From: an uncultured Anaerolineae bacterium | Lineage (GTDB): Bacteria > Chloroflexota > Anaerolineae > J036 > Brachytrichaceae | Direction of reading: 5' to 3' | Assembly: GCA_937959265.1 (NCBI GenBank) | Contig: CALGMA010000011.1 | Coordinates: 26,022-90,021 of the forward strand | Length of the DNA stretch: 64,000 nucleotides | In this document: piece after piece, positions 60,722 through 64,000 of the stretch | How positions within the stretch are numbered: position 1 is the stretch's first letter | Layout of the letters: every line of letters starts with the position of its first letter | The notes under the pieces: generated by a model | Databases searched by the model: none | What the model saw: the letters and a program-made list of their open reading frames with translations, nothing else | Told to the model about the DNA's origin: nothing | Made by a program: the position numbers and the translations under genes

Positions 60722-61411
60722 ATGTCAACCATCGCAGTAAAGCACAGGGCAGCGGACGCTGGCAACGTCAGTCATGAGCGCCGAGCGCGCGAGAAGGAGG
60801 CGCTGCGCGAGGCGATTCTGCGCGCTGCCGGCGAAGTGTTCCTCGAGCGCGGCTACGACGGCCTCTCGATGCGCCAGGTGGCCGAACGGATCGGCTACAC
60901 CGCCACCACGATCTACCTCTACTTCAGGAACAAAGACGACCTGCTGTTCGAGCTGCTCAACGGTGGCTACGCCGAACTGGGCCGGCGACTGGCCGCGGCC
61001 GCCGAAGCCAAGCGCGATCCGCTGCAACGCCTCGCAGCGATTGGCCGGGCCTATATCGCGTTTGGCCTGGAGCATCCATCGCTGTATCAGGTCATGTTCA
61101 TGCGGCGAGCCGATTTCCTGGCGGCGCGCTTCAAAGAAAGCCAGAATGACCAGGTCAATCCGTTTAACGTGCTGGCGCGGGCCGTGGCCGATGCGCTGCA
61201 GGCCGGCGTGTTGAAGCCCGGCGATGTGATGAGCTACGCCATGGCGATGTGGGCGGTGGTTCACGGGCTGGTGTCGCTGGCGCTGATCACCCCTGAAGTT
61301 GAGGCCGGCCTGATCGAGCGGATGACGCAACTAACTGTGTCGGCCACCCTGAGCGGCTTTCAGGCCGCAGGCGATGCGACGGCGCGCAAGCGACCGCGCC
61401 ACGGAGGATGA
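60722..61411 (+). CDS. TetR/AcrR-family transcriptional regulator
   Basis: The 229-residue protein has an N-terminal TetR HTH (LREAILRAAGEVFLERGYDGLSMRQVAERIGYTATTIYLYFRNKDDLLFELL, about residues 29-80) and a divergent ligand-binding C-terminal part with QVMFMRRADF and AVVHGLVSLA, like the TetR_C_33/WHG group. It heads the redox operon and overlaps the next gene by four bases (ATGA, 61408-61411). Ligand unknown. Regulation of its own operon is inferred. Confidence 0.92.
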   Translation: MSTIAVKHRAADAGNVSHERRAREKEALREAILRAAGEVFLERGYDGLSMRQVAERIGYTATTIYLYFRNKDDLLFELLNGGYAELGRRLAAAAEAKRDPLQRLAAIGRAYIAFGLEHPSLYQVMFMRRADFLAARFKESQNDQVNPFNVLARAVADALQAGVLKPGDVMSYAMAMWAVVHGLVSLALITPEVEAGLIERMTQLTVSATLSGFQAAGDATARKRPRHGG

Positions 61412-61890
61412 AAACGATGAACGCTGCGAAACCCTCTCTTTTCATGCGCCTGGGCAACGGGTTCATGCGCGGGCTGTTGCGCTCGCCTTTGCACGGCCTG
61501 CTCAGCGGCAGCATGTTGCTGATCGGGGTTACCGGCCGCAAGACCGGCAGGGTGTACGTGACGCCGGTGAACTATCTGCCCGATGGCGATGAGCTGCTGA
61601 TTGTCAGTCTGCGCTCGCGCACGTGGTGGCGCAACGCGCGCAGTGGCGCGGTCGCCTTGAGATTGCGCGGCGCCGATGTGCCCGGCCAGGCGCGGGTGAT
61701 TGAAGATGAAGCTGGCGTTGCCGCGCAGATGACGGCTTATCTGCGGCGCGCCCCAAAGCTGGCGCGTGCCTTCGGCGTGCGGCTGGACGCGCGCGGAGAA
61801 CCGGCTGCTGAAGATGTTGTTCGCGTCGCGCGTGAGCGCGTCGTCATTCGGGTGCGGCCGATGAGGCCCGCCCCTGAGGTTTACTCATGA
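61408..61890 (+). CDS. DUF385 deazaflavin-dependent (F420H2-type) oxidoreductase
   Basis: The 160-residue protein resembles the FMN-binding split-barrel DUF385/Ddn family: SPLHGLLSGSMLLIGVTGRKTG, VNYLPDGDELLIVSLRSRTWWRNAR and ALRLRGADVPGQARVIED. Family members use F420 or FMN as cofactor for nitro- or ene-reductions. It overlaps both neighbours by four bases (TetR and the Fe-S membrane protein), so translation is tightly coupled. Cofactor and substrate are not shown here, but the LLM oxidoreductase at 24 kb is consistent with F420 use by the organism. Confidence 0.85.
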   Translation: MKTMNAAKPSLFMRLGNGFMRGLLRSPLHGLLSGSMLLIGVTGRKTGRVYVTPVNYLPDGDELLIVSLRSRTWWRNARSGAVALRLRGADVPGQARVIEDEAGVAAQMTAYLRRAPKLARAFGVRLDARGEPAAEDVVRVARERVVIRVRPMRPAPEVYS

Positions 61891-62669
61891 ACACGTTTGT
61901 GCTCTATCGACAACGCATTCGATCCGCTCTGCTCCTGATCTCCCTGATTCTTTTTCCGGTCACGATCTTCTACTTTTCGCCCTATATCCCGATCGATGGG
62001 GCAGCCAACGGCGTTGTTAACGGAAGCTTGATTGTCTTCGGGCTGCTGTTCGCAGCAGCGCTGGTGGTCGGTCGTCTGTACTGCGGCTGGTTGTGCCCCG
62101 GCGCCGGGCAGATGGAGGCTGCTTTTGCCATGAACGACGAGCCGGTCAACCGCAAGTGGGGATGGACCAGGTGGGCGATCTGGATTCCCTGGCTCGGCGC
62201 CATTGTGACGCTGGCGATCGTGTCGGGCGGCTATCACACCGTTGACCCCTTCTTTCATATCCCAACCGGCGTGTCGCTGGTGCATCCGCTGGGGTATGTC
62301 ATTTACTTTGCGGTGACGGGCCTGACATTTACGCTGTCCATTGTGGCCGGCAAGCGCGGTTTTTGCCACACCGTGTGCTGGATGGCGCCCTTCATGATCC
62401 TGGGGCGCAAAACCAGCAATGCGCTGCGCCTGCCGGCCCTGCGATTGACCGTCACGGACACTGCATGTGTCAGTTGCCATCGCTGCGATCGGCACTGCCC
62501 GATGAGTTTGCCGGTGAGCAGGATGGTGGAAGCCGGAAACATGGAAAGCAGCGATTGCATTCTGTGTGGCAACTGCATCGACTCGTGCCGGAAGAAGGTG
62601 ATCGCGTATCGCTTTGGCCGGCCGGATGGGGCGCCCGACAAGGTCGCAGCGAAATCGCTCACCGTGTGA
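61887..62669 (+). CDS. NapH/MauN-like 4Fe-4S membrane protein
   Basis: The 260-residue protein has about four to five membrane helices (first SALLLISLILFPVTIFY), a Cys-rich loop YCGWLCPGAGQ, GKRGFCHTVCWMAP (the NapH/MauN signature), and two C-terminal clusters CVSCHRCDRHCP and CILCGNCIDSC. NapH-type proteins pass electrons from quinol or other donors across the membrane to partners. Start ATG 61887 overlaps the previous stop by four bases. Next gene begins 29 bases later. With DUF385 and the flavodoxin-fold protein it suggests a small membrane-linked electron-transfer system. Confidence 0.92.
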   Translation: MNTFVLYRQRIRSALLLISLILFPVTIFYFSPYIPIDGAANGVVNGSLIVFGLLFAAALVVGRLYCGWLCPGAGQMEAAFAMNDEPVNRKWGWTRWAIWIPWLGAIVTLAIVSGGYHTVDPFFHIPTGVSLVHPLGYVIYFAVTGLTFTLSIVAGKRGFCHTVCWMAPFMILGRKTSNALRLPALRLTVTDTACVSCHRCDRHCPMSLPVSRMVEAGNMESSDCILCGNCIDSCRKKVIAYRFGRPDGAPDKVAAKSLTV

Positions 62670-62698
62670 CGATCTGTTCTCTGCCAAAGGAACTGAAC

Positions 62699-64000
62699 AT
62701 GAAAACGGTGATCCTGGACGGCGCTGCGGCAGATGACGCCATCGGCCGGCGCATTCGATCTGCGCTGCTGAACCAACTGGCTTCTGGAAATCATGACGCG
62801 CAAGTCTTTACCCTGCGCGAAAACACAATCGGCAACTGCGCCGGCGACTTCTTCTGCTGGGTGCGCAGCCCCGGCGTGTGCAACACCAACGACGACAACC
62901 GCGTGATTGCCGCCGCCATGGTCGGCGCTGACCTGCTCATCTACCTCACCCCCATCACCTTTGGCGGATATAGCGCAACTCTCAAGAAGGCCGTTGACCA
63001 TCAGATTCAAAACATCTCGCCCTTCTTCACCACCTGGCAGGGCGAGATCCATCACGCCAAACGCTACGACCGCTATGCGGATTTCCTGGCCATCGGCTGG
63101 CAGTCCGCGCCGAATCCGGCAGCCGAGGCCATCTTCCGTCACCTTGCCTGGCGCAACAGCATCAATTTCTATGCCGAGGCGTCATGGTGTGAGATCGTGA
63201 CCGGGGATCTGCCAGAGGATTTGCTTGTCTTTCGAGTCACGTCTGTGCTGGAAGCGATAGGGCATCGCCAGACGATTTCCCGGCCTGCTCTGCCAGACCC
63301 GGCCGGCCGGGCTGACCAGCCTTCCTTAACGCGCCGCGCTCTGTTGCTGGTGGGTAGTCCGCGCGCCCGACAGAGCACTTCCTACGCGCTCGGCGATTAT
63401 CTGATGCAACAGCTCGCCGCGCGCGGCGCGCAGACTGAAACGGTGCACATCTATCCCCTGCTCAACAACTCGCAGAAGATGGAAGCGCTGCTCGCTCAGG
63501 CGGATTCCGCCGATCTGATCGTCCTGGCCTTTCCCATCTATGTTGATTCGCTTCCTGCGCCCGATATTGTGTTGCTGGAACGACTGGCCGCCCATCGCGC
63601 CGCGCGCTCCGGCCGGGCCGGGAGTTTGGCCGCTCTCGTCAACTGCGGTTTCCCTGAATCGCATCACGCCGCCAATGCTCTGGCGATCTGCGCTGAATTT
63701 GCCGCCCAGGCCGGCTTCACCTGGCAGGGCGGCCTTGCGCTGGGCGCCGGCGAGGGCCTGGTGCATGGCAAGCCGCTGAACGAACTGGATGGGCGCGTCC
63801 TGCCGCTCAGGAACGCATTGACGCTTGCAGCCGAAGCGCTGACGCAGGGACAGCCGGTTCCTCGCGAAGCGCAGCGTCTCATCGAGAGGCCCTTAATGCC
63901 GTCCTGGCTGTATCGCTTGTTTGGCGGCATTAGCTGGCGGCAACAAGCTAAACGCTGGGGCGCGCAAAACGACCTGAAGCGCAAGCCCTATCGGCGCATC
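62699..64000 (+). CDS. Tandem flavodoxin-fold (NADPH-dependent FMN reductase-like) protein (3' partial)
   Basis: The frame from ATG 62699 is open for 434 codons to the right edge, so the C-terminus lies outside. It contains two flavodoxin-like modules: one from MKTVILDGAA through LIYLTPITFGGYSATLKK, another from ALLLVGSPRARQSTSYALGDYL through LIVLAFPIYVDSLPAPDI. Each has a phosphate-loop-like start and an aromatic/Thr flavin-contact segment. The first module also has CAGDFFCW and CNTNDDN cysteines. Duplicated flavodoxin folds in one chain are unusual. It should be a flavin-carrying electron-transfer partner of the upstream NapH-like protein (inference). It starts 29 bases after that gene. Confidence 0.8.
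   Translation, partial: MKTVILDGAAADDAIGRRIRSALLNQLASGNHDAQVFTLRENTIGNCAGDFFCWVRSPGVCNTNDDNRVIAAAMVGADLLIYLTPITFGGYSATLKKAVDHQIQNISPFFTTWQGEIHHAKRYDRYADFLAIGWQSAPNPAAEAIFRHLAWRNSINFYAEASWCEIVTGDLPEDLLVFRVTSVLEAIGHRQTISRPALPDPAGRADQPSLTRRALLLVGSPRARQSTSYALGDYLMQQLAARGAQTETVHIYPLLNNSQKMEALLAQADSADLIVLAFPIYVDSLPAPDIVLLERLAAHRAARSGRAGSLAALVNCGFPESHHAANALAICAEFAAQAGFTWQGGLALGAGEGLVHGKPLNELDGRVLPLRNALTLAAEALTQGQPVPREAQRLIERPLMPSWLYRLFGGISWRQQAKRWGAQNDLKRKPYRRI

Noticed and set aside
1..64000. tRNA, rRNA, riboswitch, integrase or transposase genes
   Set aside because: None recognised by eye; a covariance-model scan would be decisive for tRNAs and riboswitches.

Overview
The window is GC-rich, densely packed bacterial chromosome with 49 protein-coding loci (two cut by the window edges, one frameshifted, one 5'-truncated). 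No rRNA, tRNA, CRISPR array, integrase or transposase was recognised. The gene mix points to a Chloroflexota (Anaerolineae-like) chromosome: an F420-type LLM oxidoreductase and a DUF385 deazaflavin-dependent protein, a 2868-residue cyclic-glucan-synthase-like enzyme, CSLREA/beta-helix secreted proteins, four-helix-bundle (S23/TIGR02436) proteins, and exported proteins ending in an LPxVxR-like tail. This assignment is an inference from gene content, not a search result.

Layout. 0-9 kb: envelope and signalling genes (propeller protein, methyltransferase, S41 peptidase, HAD phosphatase, PhoR-like histidine kinase, ECF sigma factor with a small membrane partner, GT2 glycosyltransferase, frameshifted TolB-like/IPT protein). 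9-19 kb: the giant GT84/GH94 enzyme, a tandem universal stress protein and polyphosphate kinase 2. 20-30 kb: sugar and sugar-acid metabolism (isomerase-like TIM barrel, enolase-superfamily dehydratase, DapA-like aldolase), an LLM oxidoreductase, acyl-CoA ligase, K+ channel, epimerase and D-2-hydroxyacid dehydrogenase.

30-40 kb: a long leftward block that looks like a sugar utilisation operon: ROK repressor with a 23-bp palindromic operator just upstream, fucose/arabinose-isomerase-like protein, Tat/lipoprotein ABC solute-binding protein, a 17-bp intercistronic hairpin, two permeases, TalC-type transaldolase, aldehyde dehydrogenase, threonine synthase and a 2-hydroxyacid dehydrogenase. The transporter has no ATPase gene nearby.

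40-55 kb: an accessory-looking region with secreted proteins (YadA-head-like repeats, lipoprotein, HtrA-like protease, CSLREA beta-helix), an ALDH16-type double aldehyde dehydrogenase, a flavin monooxygenase, and a lutABC lactate-oxidation operon with a four-helix-bundle gene inserted between lutA and lutB. That insert is bounded by exact 15-bp inverted repeats made of the heptamer ATGAAAG. A family of palindromic intergenic repeats (GGGTGGGCGAAGGCA and its complement) is scattered only over 37-54 kb.

51-60 kb: the DNA-ligase-associated repair set (exonuclease, ATP-dependent ligase, Lhr-like helicase, metallophosphoesterase), with the exonuclease split from the other three by about 3.3 kb of secreted-protein and P450 genes. 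60.5-64 kb: a tightly coupled TetR-controlled redox operon (TetR, DUF385 protein, NapH-like membrane Fe-S protein, tandem flavodoxin-fold protein) with a canonical promoter and overlapping operator; it runs off the right edge. The strongest candidates for something undescribed are the inverted-repeat-bounded four-helix-bundle insert, the TetR redox operon, the shared C-terminal tail, and the palindromic repeat family.
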